64,000 nt of DNA, taken from Blastobasis lacticolella. Its lineage: Eukaryota > Arthropoda > Insecta > Lepidoptera > Blastobasidae. The stretch lies in NCBI GenBank assembly GCA_905147135.1, contig LR990059.1, positions 13,911,001 through 13,975,000 on the forward strand, given 5' to 3'. The position numbers and the translations under genes were made by a program. Of the stretch, positions 22,957 through 35,127 are shown piece by piece (the first letter of the stretch is position 1; every line of letters begins with the position of its first letter). The notes below the pieces were generated by a model that was given only the letters and a program-made list of their open reading frames with translations, ran no database searches and was not told where the DNA came from.

Positions 22957-23225
22957 TCATTATCATCATCATCAGAACCCATAACAGTCCACTGCAGGAC
23001 TTAGGGCCTTTCCCAAGAAAGGGGAAGTATTGCCATAATCTCCACGCTAGGCAGGCGGGTTGCAGATTATGTTATAAAATAAGAACGAACAACGATCCTA
23101 CCCATTTTCTAGTCTATAGAGATCTTTTGTCTCTAAAACATTTGTCGCCTTTACAACACCCACCAGTATAAGGGGTTGGTGCTATTCTACTCACCGGACC
23201 GAACGAGCGGACACCACACGGCCAA
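22957..23225 (-). repeat. (GAT)n-tailed dispersed repeat (reverse)
   Basis: ATCATTATCATCATCATCAG, AACAGTCCACTGCAGGACTT, CACGCTAGGCAGGCGGGTTG and CCGGACACCACACGG style blocks in reverse order. It matches 10310-10580 closely. Confidence 0.75.
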
Positions 23226-23319
23226 CTTATTTGATATTAACTTAGTTACTTAGGTATTTACTTACATAGCATAGGTAAGTGAATTTTCATAAGAGAGTTC
23301 CACGTTTTGTCTTTTTTAC

Positions 23320-23690
23320 CCATTTTTTTACAATTTCCATGTACAGCTATTTCCATGAGCCATGGTGGCATGCCCGGAATTTCAGTTGACAGGACATCTA
23401 GCACAACGCAGAACAAGAAAGGCCTCGGGACTGATCCTCGGTGAACACCTACAGTAATGGTCACCTACGGGAAGGGGTAAACATGGCCTACGATGATTTT
23501 GACAACGGCTTACATGTCCTAGATAATTCTAACATACGCCTCGGGCACAGATTTGAATCTGAGCGCAGCAGATTACCTCCTGAGGAACACCGTCGAAAGA
23601 CCTGTAAAGGTCGAGAAATGCGAGAATGCAGTGGGACTCTTGGAGGATTCTCAGAGCAAAGATTGGATGCATGTTGCATGGACAGGTAGC
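23320..23690 (-). pseudogene. RTE-type reverse transcriptase fragment
   Basis: Minus-strand translation across two frames gives L-Y-R-S-F-D-G-V-P-Q-E-V-I (motif A region, A-F-D equivalent), then after a shift T-I-T-V-G-V-H-R-G-S and F-L-F-C-V-V-L-D-V-L-S-T-E-I with P-P-W-L-M (motif B to C approach). The V-G-V-H-x-G-S signature is typical of RTE-clade polymerases. The catalytic F-A-D-D is lost. It lies next to, but may be independent of, the repeat at 22957-23225. Confidence 0.7.
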
Positions 23691-24500
23691 ATTCCTGGCG
23701 AAGTCACTAGTAAATAATACGAGTACGTTCGAATCAGTGAACTAAATTGCCTGGTTTAAATCACTCTGTATAAACGCTTATGGATTTTTGTAATATCAAA
23801 ATAAATTATGTCTATGTATATATTTTTCTTAGAATTGTGGTTAACTTTCCCAGCACGTGCTGACATTCCTCAAAACATAGGCGAGTAAATAAAATGACGT
23901 CTCACGTCCTACCACACCCAGTGGTTTTACAATATGTGGATCACGAAAGAAATTGGACATAGAGGTATAGAAGGAGCCTGTTCACAGGCTATAAGTTGTC
24001 AAATGCCCTTCCATAACCAATACTATTGTCAAATTTGGTGGCCTTGGTAACCTAATATTCTAGCTATTTGTATGACATTGAGTCATTTGTATGGAGTTCA
24101 GAGTAACAGTGAACATTCTCTATAGGTCGAGGCTCTATATATACTCTAAATCCAATATATTTGTGGACCACTGTATCTTGACGAAGAATAGGTTATGGAG
24201 CGTTTTTTCATATACCTACGTACTATTCGCAATTATCCCGTAGACGCGCTTGCGCTGGTTGTCCTCATATCTATCAGGTTCGGATAGATTTGGATAATGT
24301 ACTCAGGGCTCCAGTCATTATCATCAGCAGCATCCTAGTCAAACCCGCATCTGCAAGGCTCACTCCTACTCCTACACTTTGTCCGGACTCGGCATCCTCA
24401 AGTCGTAAGCCGATGGCTCTCGCATCCGACTCAGCGATGTGAATCCTATCTTAGGCCTCCCTCAGGATTTCTTTCCTGATACCGGCAGGTTTAAGCACAT
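23691..24500. other. Intergenic, nothing recognised
   Basis: A diverged repeat may occupy 24300-24500 (CCGCATCTGCAAGGCTCACT), but I cannot delimit it. Confidence 0.3.
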
Positions 24501-24708
24501 TTGAATACTAACCGATGCTCTTACGGTGAGTGAAAACATCGTGATGAAACCTGCACATTCAGGCGACTGGCAATCTAGTCAGATTCCCCTGGTAGCAAGG
24601 TCAGGAGGTCATATGGCAGTGACAACACTGTTATTACCTGATCTGCTTAATCCTGGATCATGGTCTAGGCGAACCCTTGGCCCTCGTGGGCGAGAGCATA
24701 ACCAGGCC
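24501..24708 (+). mobile_element. tRNA-derived SINE, 5'-truncated
   Basis: Begins at TTGAATACTAACCGATGCTC and runs through CATCGTGATGAAACCTGCAC to GGCGAACCCTTGGCCCTCGT and GGGCGAGAGCATAACCAGG. It lacks the tRNA head. Confidence 0.75.
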
Positions 24709-25932
24709 TTTATTATGAATTATTTTTATTTTTATTCATAGTACTAAGGGTATAAGGATCAAATTTTCTTAGAAAACTCCGGAATTTCACAATATGTTGG
24801 GTATTTTACAAACGTCGCAATACGATACATGACAGAAAATAATGTAGATAATTTATTGCAACATTTTATGTGCCCATTATTACCGAGACAAGATTTGCAA
24901 GTAGGTAAAAGAAATGCTGTTTTCTTAAAAATGTATTTATTTTTCATTTTATTGTGCTTCTCATATTATTTATAAACTGGACGTTTCGGTCCAAAAGTTT
25001 TAATTACACAGTAATGCAACCCTTGACAGTACATACAATATTAATATGGAACAAAATATTTATTTAAAATAAATAAGTGTCACTTAAATTAAAAACAGAA
25101 AACAAAACAACAATTTTAGACAACCAAAAAAATTTTATGTACTTCATGTGCCTGAGCATAGAATAATCTATTATGGAAAGTACTATTTGAAGTACATAAT
25201 CAGAAGTTACAAACAGTTTACTTACTTTAGCACCAATGAATAAATAAAATTTGAACAGTATTGTGCCTCGGAAAAATGAAAAATATGTCGTAACTTTAAT
25301 GTGAATAGTTTTAATGTGATATGATTATAAAATTCAACTTACTATACCTAAATATTTTTACCTAAAATTTTGTACAATATCTACAAACTTCAGCAAATGG
25401 ATTTACAACTTCGTTTTATTAATTTATACATAAAAATTAAATTGTGTTTACATTAATTTGATAGTTCATAATTGTGATATTTTAGGACTAGTTCGAAATA
25501 ACTTACTAGGACAAAACTGCTATAACTACCTAAATATGGTCACATGAGTTTGTACAAAAAGGTTCTTCTAACTAAATTGAAAAGGTGTTCAGGTTACCAG
25601 TACCTACTGGCTAAATCTAAATTAGGGACTGCTATATAACAATATAATTTTGTACAGAATGTTTTGTAGTCCCTAAAGTCTATGTTACTTGTTACTGAAA
25701 AACTCTTTAACAATCTATTTATAATAGAAGGCATGAAGAATTGAGGCCAGATCTCCAGTGATTTAGGCCATGACGTGATAGATAAAGTAAAACTACTAAA
25801 TGCACTGATTACACTATAATTCCTGTTTTGTGAATTCAACAACGCGAAATGTCCATTACCGTCTTTATCACTAAAACAGAACCATTATGGCACATGACCA
25901 TGAAATTACCGAGTCCAACTTCACTGTCACAT
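24709..25932. other. AT-rich region, includes the likely 3' UTR of the minus-strand gene
   Basis: The minus-strand gene stops at 25933, so its 3' UTR must lie here. Reverse AATAAA words (TTTATT on the plus strand) occur near 25416 and 25060, but I cannot choose between them. Confidence 0.35.
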
Positions 25933-26568
25933 TCATGACATGGGTATTTCGGCTGACAACCGATGTCTTGACGAAGCTCTTGTACCGCAAGTGCCACATG
26001 TGTTGTTGCTGTATCCTGAATCCGATCCGAACGAGGAATCTCCGCTTGGCGGCTTTGGAGATGCTCTTGGTCCTCTCCAACAGGCGATCCCAGGTAGCTC
26101 ACCACCAGGCCAGGCTCCTCCGGCCACGACTGGGATGGGGGCTTGAGACCTGGCTCCAACCGTTCCGACTTGTGGATAAAGTCTCAGCAAGGCGTCGAGT
26201 AAGACGCCCTCGTGGAATTCCGAGGGGTCTGGAGGGTGGATGTGGCGTGGAAATCTGTGTTGGCCCCGTCGCCTGTCGAGGGATTTGGGTCTTCGGTCCA
26301 GTCGCTGCTGCCTTGGCCGGTGCGGCAAGGATTGAGGGGCTGGGGGTCGTGAGCAGGTCCTGCAGGGGGCTGCTTCGCCGACTAGGCTAAGTTCGTCTTC
26401 GGCGAAATGATCGTCGCTGTGGAGGGAGTCGTCGGAACGATGAGGCAGCTCCTCGTATAAGGGGGCGCCGCAGGCGTCTCCACCGCATGTGCTGCCGCCC
26501 CTCCAGGTGCCGCCAGAGCCACAGACGAACACGCGGCCGGGGCAACCGGGTCGTTTCGTTTCAACCAT
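25933..26568 (-). CDS. Last coding exon: C-terminal cytoplasmic tail of an unrecognised single-pass membrane protein
   Basis: The exon starts after an acceptor (TTGCCAACAG) and reads in phase 0 from M-V-E-T-K-R-P-G-C to a TGA at 25933-25935, giving 211 codons. In the joined model this is residues 297-507. It carries A-P-L-Y-E-E-L (Tyr334), which repeats a motif of the preceding exon. An acidic serine stretch (R-S-D-D-S-L-H-S-D-D-H-F) and several Cys and Arg/Pro-rich parts follow. It ends in S-G-D-S-S-F-G-S-D-S-G-Y-S and a short polar tail. Its GC content stands out from the AT-rich surroundings. Splice phase agrees with the exon at 26940-27108. I do not recognise the family. The tyrosine motifs fit YxxΦ endocytic signals or SH2 ligands, which is inference. 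Confidence 0.75.
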   Translation of the reverse strand: MVETKRPGCPGRVFVCGSGGTWRGGSTCGGDACGAPLYEELPHRSDDSLHSDDHFAEDELSLVGEAAPCRTCSRPPAPQSLPHRPRQQRLDRRPKSLDRRRGQHRFPRHIHPPDPSEFHEGVLLDALLRLYPQVGTVGARSQAPIPVVAGGAWPGGELPGIACWRGPRASPKPPSGDSSFGSDSGYSNNTCGTCGTRASSRHRLSAEIPMS

Positions 26569-26814
26569 CTGTTGGCAAGTCACAAAAGAGAAGTTAGATT
26601 TTAGATGCTTCTGGTATATTGAACATCGATTGTATTGTAGTGAATTGCCAATATCACTCATGTTGGTCAGTGCAATTTTATAGGCCGTTGATGATAATTT
26701 GCTACAACTACTGCTTAGAACCTATAGGAGTTAATACCGCTCCAAATGTTGTTAAAACTAAAAGTAAGAATCCATAACTCTTCACTTTATATCATACTAT
26801 GATTGCCGAAATCC

Positions 26815-26895
26815 GGACGAAGTGGAGAAGAAAGAGTAGGAAAGCGGACCCTGGCATAAGCCGGGATTGACCACTAAAATAATGATAATGATGAC
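26815..26895 (+). repeat. Short LINE-tail-like repeat K inside the last intron
   Basis: GGAAAGCGGACCCTGGCATA then AGCCGGGATTGACC and ATAATGATAATGATGA. Similar tails occur at 30410-30486 and 59050-59200. Confidence 0.5.
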
Positions 26896-26939
26896 TATAA
26901 GTTTTCATTAAATTATTATAGATAGTTTGCAATCCTTAC

Positions 26940-27108
26940 CTCCAATTGCGGTTCCAATTCAGGTCGATGAGGCAACGGGGGTCTTCTTGGAAGGTCCTGG
27001 AGGTCCTCGTAGAGTGGTGCTGGCGGTGGGGCCCGCCTTTGGGACCCAGCGTTCTGGTTGGGCGCTGAAGACTTCGACGGAAGAAGGTTGGTCACTTTCC
27101 TTTTGTGT
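26940..27108 (-). CDS. Coding exon: juxtamembrane proline-rich tail of the membrane protein
   Basis: Acceptor CTCTTCAACAG and donor GAG|GTAAGG bound a 169-nt exon. Its first base completes the lysine codon begun by AA at the end of the transmembrane exon (51744-51856). The next 56 codons stay open and end in phase 0, exactly what the last exon needs. It starts H-K-R-K, a positive stop-transfer patch. It then becomes Gln/Asn and Pro-rich with P-P-P-A-P-L-Y-E-D-L (Tyr273) and R-R-P-P-L-P-H-R-P, which looks like an SH3-type proline ligand. The following intron is only 371 nt. The reading frame is supported by both junctions. Confidence 0.78.
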
Positions 27109-27149
27109 CTGTTGAAGAGGGAAAATATTTTTTAATTTATGTAAGGAAG

Positions 27150-27282
27150 TGTCTCCGGACAGATGGAGTGATGATTTGTAAAAAGCTGCATGGATGCTGG
27201 ATAGGGCAAGCCGAGCACAGGGTGGATTGACCCCTATTGGGGGTTAGCAGTATACTAGTATAGGCTGATGATGATAGCGGAA
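27150..27282 (+). repeat. RTE-type LINE tail fragment
   Basis: GGACAGATGGAGTGATGATT (R-W-S-D-D-like reading), GCATGGATGCTGGATAGGGC and a final GCTGATGATGAT parallel the tail at 7300-7435. Confidence 0.55.
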
Positions 27283-28355
27283 GCGTTTCTTCCGAACACT
27301 ATAAGCTGGGCAGTAGGCACCTTCAATAATATATTGCAGAGCCTATTTCACAACACCCAGTTTAAACTAAAGTAAACTTTAGTTTTTTCTAAGTACCAAT
27401 TTAATATTTAATACAAGAACATAAAATGCAAGCCTGTAGTAAAAAAGGGCGCAAATTAATTTTTTTACAAACTAGTTAAATAAACATAATGTTTAAAACT
27501 ATCGCGGTTATTATCACACATTTAAAAAGTATGTTCCGGGTACGAGGTAGGAAACCTAGAACCCTTAAAATGTTAATAAAGACATTTTTTAAATGTTTTA
27601 ACCTAGTATTTAATTAAAGTACGAGTGGAATGCTTATAATTTATTCCGCCTCAGAACACCCGGGTTATGTTACGAAATAATGTCATTTCCTATTATCTTA
27701 TTAAAGTGTCACGTTGGCTTTTATGAATTTTGGCTTCTCACTATCACTCAAGGAAGATTAATAGGTTTAATTTTGGAAGTCGTGTGGGGAGCTTCGCGAA
27801 AGATGTTTTGAATTTCGCTGTCGACTGACGTCGAGGATTTGGTTAGGTGTGAGGTTGTTCGTATAAATTAAACGAAATTTTGCTCGCGACTTCGTCTAAA
27901 TGGGCTTTATTTATTTTGCTTATTACAATCTCCGCAGTTCTTCCCTCGTTTCGTGCTCGGCGTATCCTAAAACTTGCACAATAGAGGACTAGTTCGAGGC
28001 CAGTCCAAATGCTGTATGCCTCGCCGAATAGATACTGGGCGAATAAAGTGTAAGTCAGAGCTTAGTCCATCGATTCGGTAAGTTCTTCAACCATTCCCAT
28101 GGGCTTTAACTTGTAGAAGTGAATGTAGAGGCATATTTGATATACAAACTTAGATGTATAAGTCACAATAGCTATATCATGTTAAGTTTCAGCTCGATGT
28201 GGAACGAAATACGTTAAACTAAAGAGAAAAAATACTACGTGAAATCGTACCCACCATGATACATTGCGTTGGTAAGTAGAGCAGTCGATCGAATTTACAT
28301 TTGCTTTTACAGTATTTTCGGTAAGTAATGTAATGTTGGTTGACGACTCGTTCAG
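27283..28355. other. Intron, nothing clear
   Basis: A diverged GCTCGCGACTTCGTCTAAAT word at about 27880 suggests a reversed non-autonomous element end. No exon seen. Confidence 0.3.
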
Positions 28356-28443
28356 ATTGAAATCGTTCCGCTGTAATTATCCAAATCCTGGATCATGGTC
28401 AAGGCGGACCCCGGAACCTTGTGCGTGAGAGCACAACTGGGAC
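28356..28443 (+). mobile_element. tRNA-derived SINE, 3' part only
   Basis: GCTGTAATTATCCAAATCCT, GGATCATGGTCAAGGCGGAC and GTGCGTGAGAGCACAACTGG match the SINE body end. Confidence 0.65.
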
Positions 28444-29202
28444 ATCAGTGTCAAGATCTTTATTTTTTCATAACAAAGTACTTAGATAAGTAAGTATTAG
28501 AAAAGCTAGGTATTGTGCTGCATCCCTTTGTTGTAATCTTCATTGAATGAATTGGGCACAATTTTAAGATCACCAAACCATTTATAATAAACTACTGCGA
28601 CTAACAAGTCATGACAATCTTCATCTCCAAAGATATAATCGTATTTCATACAGACATCCGACTTCCAAGTGCTTTCGTAAATAACGAACGGTAAGGTTTA
28701 TAAATAACCAAAGACTCGCTCTTTTATTGTGCGTAGCTATCAATAGATCTCATCTCTATTAATATTTGTCAAGTACAATATTGTACTTGCCTTTTGAGCT
28801 TTCCTACGTTTCTTTATCAATAGCGAGTAAAAATTTACGTTTAAATTCGTTTAATTAAATTCAAAGTTTTTTATGGATGTCGTCGCATCGAAATTAAAAT
28901 GTATAAATTTAAATGAATTCTGAATACAGAGTGGATTACTACTTCGTAAATGGGTTTATGATACCTACTCCTATAGCGCAATTATTGAACTGAAATTTAT
29001 GACTGTTTTTTTTATTTAGGCACTTTCTTTTACCACCATTAGCTACCCGCCCCGGCTTTTTACGAGTTTTTTGTACTACAATATGTATGTATTATACATA
29101 GAAACATTCCGGAAGATATTATCTAACGGACGGTGGAAACCGCATCAAAATCCGTTGCGTAGTTTAGGAGAAGTTAGCGGAAATAGAGACAGAAGGCGCC
29201 TT
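28444..29202. other. Intron, nothing clear
   Basis: Part of 29090-29165 (GGTGGAAACCGCATCAAAAT, CCGTTGCGTAGTTTAGGAG) is a non-autonomous element fragment. Confidence 0.3.
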
Positions 29203-29440
29203 TTACTAATCCTACTAAGATTAAAAATGCGAAATTTTGTAAGGATGTTTGTATGTTTGTTACTCCTTAAAGTAACGGCTACTAAACGGATTTTGATGAA
29301 ATTTAGCAGTAATATAGCTCATTGCCTAAAACAGCACATAAGCTATAATTTATCCTGCAATTCAATGTGGTACCAGCGGACAGGGGCTGGAACGTAATGG
29401 CAGAATTTTACGCGGAAGCAGTCGAGAGCAAAAGCTACTG
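29203..29440 (+). repeat. Helitron/MITE-like non-autonomous element
   Basis: AATGCGAAATTTTGTAAGGA, TGTTTGTATGTTTGTTACTC, AAACGGATTTTGATGAAATT and a terminal AGAGCAAAAGCTACTG follow the standard order of a very common lepidopteran repeat whose end is G(C)AAAAGCTAGT. No ORF. Confidence 0.6.
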
Positions 29441-31017
29441 AAAGTTACCGCGGCCTATGGACGTTTGTAATGCCGGTGGCATCGCTCCCTATAAAAACTT
29501 TCAAGTGCAATAAAAAGCGAAATATTATTTTCAAGTGGTGATATTGTGAAGTTTGATCAACCGTACTTAACAAACCACAATCTAAGCCGTAAGGAGAGCG
29601 AATTCTTTAATATTTTCTTCTCCACTTTTGCTTACAACTTGCATCCCGTCTATTAAAACAAGATGGCGTCGTTATAAGAATATTAGTCACGCTAATTTCA
29701 CAGGCCTCTGCAGATGGTTCAATGGCAGAAAAAAATCAGGTAGCAAAATTTTATGGTTGATGGTTTTATTAAATTTTGACAGGATAATTATTGTCGGGGT
29801 GGTTTTGCTTTGTGGTGGATTATTTTTGTATTAGAAATCTATAGCGTTATACACATTACGTATCGATGTGGATATGATATTGATATTAATATTCGTATTA
29901 TATCATCAACTTCATACTTGCGATCAGTCCCGGCTTCTGCATGTGTTCGATATTATAAAGCGCGAATACTTTTAACTGGAAATAACTATACACTCATAGC
30001 TTAATATTCCAATTACATACTTGAAAACAGTCGTTTAAAGTAGAACATTTTTTACGCCAATCTGTAAAAATTTAAAAAAATATTTTGCTGATACCGCTTT
30101 TTCCATACATTTTCATTACGGCTATATCATAAAATAACTTTTTAATCATTATGCAACACTTATATTTTTTAATTTCTGGTCGGCGCGGTTAATTGCCGGA
30201 ATACCAAACTATGCTATTATCTGTGGATGGAGGATGAGTGAGTAAAAAGTAGAGATAACTATAGATACGAAATTTTAACATAAAAATATGCGTGTAGATA
30301 AAAAAGTGTAGCAAATGGGAATTGCTTATACTACTATTAAATACCTACTGATAAAGGAACCGTTAAGCCTCACAGAATACGCCTATATCTCTGAAATTAC
30401 CGCATACTGGGTGAATTTTTGAAGAAAGAGTTGGAAAGCGGACTCTGGCAGAACACGGAATTGACCGTTCGGATGATGATGATGATCAAGTCTAACAATG
30501 GGCTACACGACTTCGAAATGCACAATTCACTTAACAAGTTCACAATTTCCACATATCACTTCCTGCAAAGCCAACAGCTTCATAACAACACTCAGGTCAA
30601 AGATTAGACATCTCAGAAGTACCACTAATGTGGTCGTTTGTCACGTGTCCCGGCGTCGCGGCGGTATGTGGGAGCATGAATGGGCGCACACAGCCTTGCA
30701 GTGTCCTTTGTAAAGTAAACAGTGTGCGGCATAAAATAGCGAGCGACGTCCGGCGGAGTCAACGTTCGGTGTGCCACCATACCGGGGTGGTTGTGCGTGC
30801 GATTGATTAGGATTTAATAGTTTAGTGCCTGTTTAACGCCTAAGCAACATCCATCAGGTGGCGCGCTTGCCTGTTTATCTGCCGTTACTTAAGGTTCATT
30901 TATGCAGCTTTTAAGTATTTTTTGTTAGCAATATTCTATTTATGTTTGCGCATCTCAATGAATATCGTTAGGCGTTTTGTATCTACCTACTAAAAATTTA
31001 AGTACTTAATGAAAAAC
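29441..31017. other. Intron with minor repeat tails
   Basis: 30410-30486 is a repeat K tail (GGAAAGCGGACTCTGGCAGA, then GATGATGATGATGATC). 30838-30890 holds ATCCATCAGGTGGCGCGCTT of repeat E. No exon recognised. Confidence 0.4.
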
Positions 31018-31140
31018 CATGGCTTTGGCGGTGAAGGGATCTATTTACTACCAGAGCAACTTATCCCGGGGTTTACAGGTGGGCAACGCGTTAGACATCC
31101 CTGATGTTGCTATCGTCCATAGCTAGCATTGAAATCTTCA
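31018..31140 (+). repeat. Diverged copy of repeat E
   Basis: CATGGCTTTGGCGGTGAAGG, GGTGGGCAACGCGTTAGACA and GATGTTGCTATCGTCCATAG follow the order of 17050-17225 read in reverse. Confidence 0.45.
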
Positions 31141-31669
31141 TAACAAACCTTATCACCCGCCAGTCCAAAAAAAAAAAAAGAAAAACTCCCACACCATCGC
31201 CACCGCGTCAGCATGGACGCCGTAACAGAGGCGACATACGATCGACCACCCACGGGCAGCTTTGCCCCATACAACGCTGAAAGCACCGACTTTACATCAC
31301 CCCCTAAATCATTACCGGCTCATATTGGCCAGTAAATCTTAACTATACCATTAAGCCACTAAATCATTACGGTAATGGTGATAAAGGCTGAACGATTATG
31401 ATTAGCTGGAGGAATTCGGTGCCTTATGAGTTTTATTGGAGACGGAGCTATGGAATGACATTTTAAATGACGCCAATAAATTAAGTTTCGTTAGTGGTAA
31501 CAGGCCGCAGTAGCTGAGACGTCTCCAACTTAGTGCAGTTTTACACCCAAGTTCATGAGCAATATTTGTCTAAGTAAAGTGTCGTTAGTATAGGTTCACT
31601 AAGCTTTTCGCTAAGTGAACGCACTGCTTTCAATAAGGCTCTATGATTGGTTAATTGTGTTCATTTTGG

Positions 31670-31965
31670 CCGACACGCATAGCGCCGATCGCCACTCAAG
31701 TAGTGTCAGATGAAGCCGTCTCTTTTGGACATGTAATATGCACCAATAAAATAGAAACAAAATATAGATTGTGACTTCAGCTGTAAGTAGGCTCTGTGCT
31801 GCTATGTCCAATTTCTTGTGGAATCCTGTGCGTTCGCGTGCACTTTGAGACCTCATTGTACAGTTTCTGACCACGTGTATTAGTATGTGCTTTGTTAAAA
31901 GTAGAGCAGACATTGCAGTGTTAAAAGTACATAATAGAAATACTAATATCGGATTCGTTTTTTAC
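31670..31965 (+). repeat. Dispersed repeat G
   Basis: GCCGATCGCCACTCAAGTAG, CCTGTGCGTTCGCGTGCACT, GAGACCTCATTGTACAG and AATACTAATATCGGATTCG. Parts recur at 4662 and, reversed, at 37170-37290 (CGAATCCGATATTAGTATT). Confidence 0.6.
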
Positions 31966-32018
31966 GGACGCTTGCAGACCGTTAAATTTTCTTTTTTGTA
32001 ATTTTGTGTGCAATAGAG

Positions 32019-32115
32019 TATATCTATCTATCTATCTTGTATAAGTTATAGCCTGGCCCACCCGGAAATCGAACCCAGGACTTCTACGACCACCGAATCA
32101 CAGGTCGTCACCTAA
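32019..32115 (-). repeat. (ATCT)n microsatellite and SINE D relic
   Basis: TATCTATCTATCTATCTT at about 32018, then CCACCCGGAAATCGAACCCA, a reversed B-box-like segment of family D. Confidence 0.5.
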
Positions 32116-33372
32116 CGTAACCTTACGCACGATCGTGTATATCTGAGTGGACATTTCGTTACAACTTTTTTCCGAAAACAATGTTTAATTCAAACTAGAA
32201 ATACTCACTGTACGTACCTAATACGAATTATTACAGCAACGTCGAAACATTCCGAACAGAAAGTCGAAATAAAATAAAACTTGTAGTAAGAAGGGACCGT
32301 GTAGCTTTATCTACAACATGCATGCTTACCTACATGCTATCAGTTATGTTTTTATTCAAAGATAAGGCGACTCCATTTCTTGTTACGCTGTAAAAAACAC
32401 CGAATGACCTTTACTTCTTTGAGGATATATGACCAATTCTATTCGACTGTTGTAGTGAGTGCTGGGAAATATTGTTTTTACAACTTATCGATAAGGAAAA
32501 ATGGAATCGAAAAATCAATATGTTGTGTTCTCGAACTTTGTTTAACTAGATACAGATTTTTCGCATACATTTTTTACGTACTGGGGTTCCGTTCACTCTG
32601 CATCTGGCTGTACAAGCTGTTACAATTTTCATGTTTAGCTCACCGTTAAAGTAGTCAAAAGCAAATCAAACTGCTACGATTAATGTGAGGCTCATTAGTT
32701 GTAAATAAACACATTCATGTCTTAATTTAAATAACTAAGCTGATTACGACCCAACTAACTAGAAGTGTTACATGTTTAATTAGAGATTTCACGATAATCC
32801 ACTTATTATACGCATTTCGCTGGCTAATTACAAATAATGATTGCATTGAGCCCCGACTGATTGGGTTTGAAGTGTAACCTAAAATGAACTGGTGTAATTT
32901 AATCAGGACTATTGTACGATAGGTACATTGTAATGCGAAATCGTGAAATAGAATCTGAGTGGTGAGATGTATTTCGAACGTGAGCCGATAGTTCATTCAG
33001 TGAGCTTGTTATTGAATACAAAGGGTACTAATTAATCGTTGGAGTAGGTATATGGCTTATATACTCGTATTAGTCTTTGATACAATAGTTCATGCCAAAT
33101 GTTTTATTATCTATCTGAATAGACACTGTCAGCAACGCTTATCCATTTTAAAGACGCTATTATATTAGTATGTATATTAATAAAACATGTTATTAGTTTA
33201 ACAGGAAAATGTATTATGATGACTTATCAAATCCTTTAGGGTGACAATAACCATAAGTTGAAAAGTACCAGAAGAATATTAGGTATTAATATTAATACTC
33301 GATATTTTTGACTTTTTCGTATTGATAACAATAGAATATATAGTTGCCTACTACACACAAACTATCTTTACA
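32116..33372. other. Intron, nothing recognised
   Basis: AT-rich. Short frames at 32380-32649 and 32727-32996 lack features. Confidence 0.3.
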
Positions 33373-33530
33373 TAGTATAAAACAAAGTCGCTGTCCGCCG
33401 TCTTTCGCTTTGTATTTATGCTTGGATTTTTTAAACAATAGATTTATCAATAGATTTAAGAGGAAGGTTTAAAAAGGTAGGGGTAAAGTAGGTGTATACG
33501 AACGAAGTTGCGCCGGGTCCACCCACTAGT
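33373..33530 (+). repeat. Non-autonomous element H
   Basis: AGTATAAAACAAAGTCGCTG through GAACGAAGTTGCGCCGGGTC and a terminal CACTAGT. It is shared with 49508-49672 and 53836-54045. Confidence 0.65.
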
Positions 33531-35103
33531 AAATAATAATAAATCTAAATTCCATCGAAGTATGAATCACGCAAATATTGCACTAACAGCATACGGATCT
33601 AGTAACAGGATCGCATCACGGCATTTTCGGACATGCCACGCGTCAAACTATCGCCGACGCCGCGTTTTGTCCGCAACCGCAGAGCGCGGTCCGTATCGTG
33701 TTACTCGATAGTCATTCGCCCATCACTAATTAGAAGAGACAAGCTATGAGGTCAATTAGCGTAGGTACCTTAGTTGGCTTAGATTTTATTTTAGTTATTA
33801 TATTTCGCAATGGCTGTTATAATTTATACACCACATACATACTATGTACATACTGTCACGCTTATTCCCGTAAGGGTAGGTAAAGCATAGACCACATTGT
33901 TCCACTTGCTAGGGCCCTAACAAATCTCTTTCGCTTTCCATATTCATGAACCTTGTTATACATGGATTTTCTACTGGATAATACAATAAATATGACAGAA
34001 GCATGGCTGGATGTTAGTTCTTATTACACGCAAAAAACACGAGACCATTTTTATCCAGGTAATTTGTTCCCGGGGGCTGATATTACTTACATATCCGATA
34101 AAGTTTCAAAAGATTTTTAAGAGATTTAAGATGATAATTTTAATAATTGTCACATAGTGATCCTGTTGATTGAAAACAAGGAATTATATTTAGCATGAGT
34201 TCCCACAGATCCCACCTGTAGCATATACCTAAGCAAATGTGATCCCAAATGTGAATAAAAAATATGTAAATAATCATGGCGTTAATTTCCTAAACTACTC
34301 AACCGATTTTAATCTTTCAAACAAAGAAAACCGGATCTAAGTCGGTCTAGGAGTTATGATACCACATACAGACACACACACACCCATACACAGAGCCACA
34401 GATACACCCATAAAACTTATAACAGCCCTCTTTTTTTCGTCGAGGTTTATATAAAAATAACCCATCCGCAACAAGCTCTAGCCAGTACCCTGCCTCCTCG
34501 ATAGTTCCGCTACCCATCCACCCATCACTAATTATAAAAGACTGACTATGAGGTTGATTGGCGGGAATAAGAACCCGAGGTGATGGCTCGACTGATAATG
34601 AGGTACCGTGTAACACTTTTTTACGTTACAATGTTTGGGTGTTGATATTTTATACGTGTGAAAGTTTTGTTTGATTGGGAACAATGCAGAGGCTTTTGTG
34701 TTATGTGTGTTTGTAAAGTCTTCTAAATATTATAGATAAAATAAAGTACAGAGACTTAAACGCTGCAGAAACGCGCCCGGCACTATGTTTGGGCCAAAAT
34801 GAACGATCAAAATTAACTAATCATACAGCCGTATTCAACGCAGTGGTTTAGCAAAGAGGCTTATAATTTTGTATTTTCCCTTTCATGCGTACTAAACTGT
34901 AAAATAAAATAAACTTTCATACTTATTACTATATTAAACCACATTGGCGGCATATACTGGACTTAAATTAGATCAGATTCTTCCTTCCACGAAGAACGGC
35001 ACACGCTATTGTAATCAAATCTGAACGCCTTATGTCACCCTACTTTACAATCCGCCTGTATTTCACAGACACGCAAGCTATGCCGAAGGTTGTATTCTAG
35101 AGG
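33531..35103. other. Intron with simple repeats
   Basis: 34360-34420 is CA-rich (CAGACACACACACACCCATA) after CTACTCAACCGATTTTAATC, a non-autonomous element end. No exon recognised. Confidence 0.35.
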
Positions 35104-35127
35104 TGTCAGACCTCCGGAGGTCTGACA
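35104..35127. repeat. Perfect 24-bp palindrome
   Basis: The half-site TGTCAGACCTCC is followed directly by its exact reverse complement with no spacer. Confidence 0.9.

Noticed and set aside
25887..26390. 167-codon plus-strand frame opposite the last exon, and a 107-codon minus frame at 25836-26159
   Set aside because: The minus-strand frame 25933-26568 has splice boundaries and phase agreement. The others have neither.
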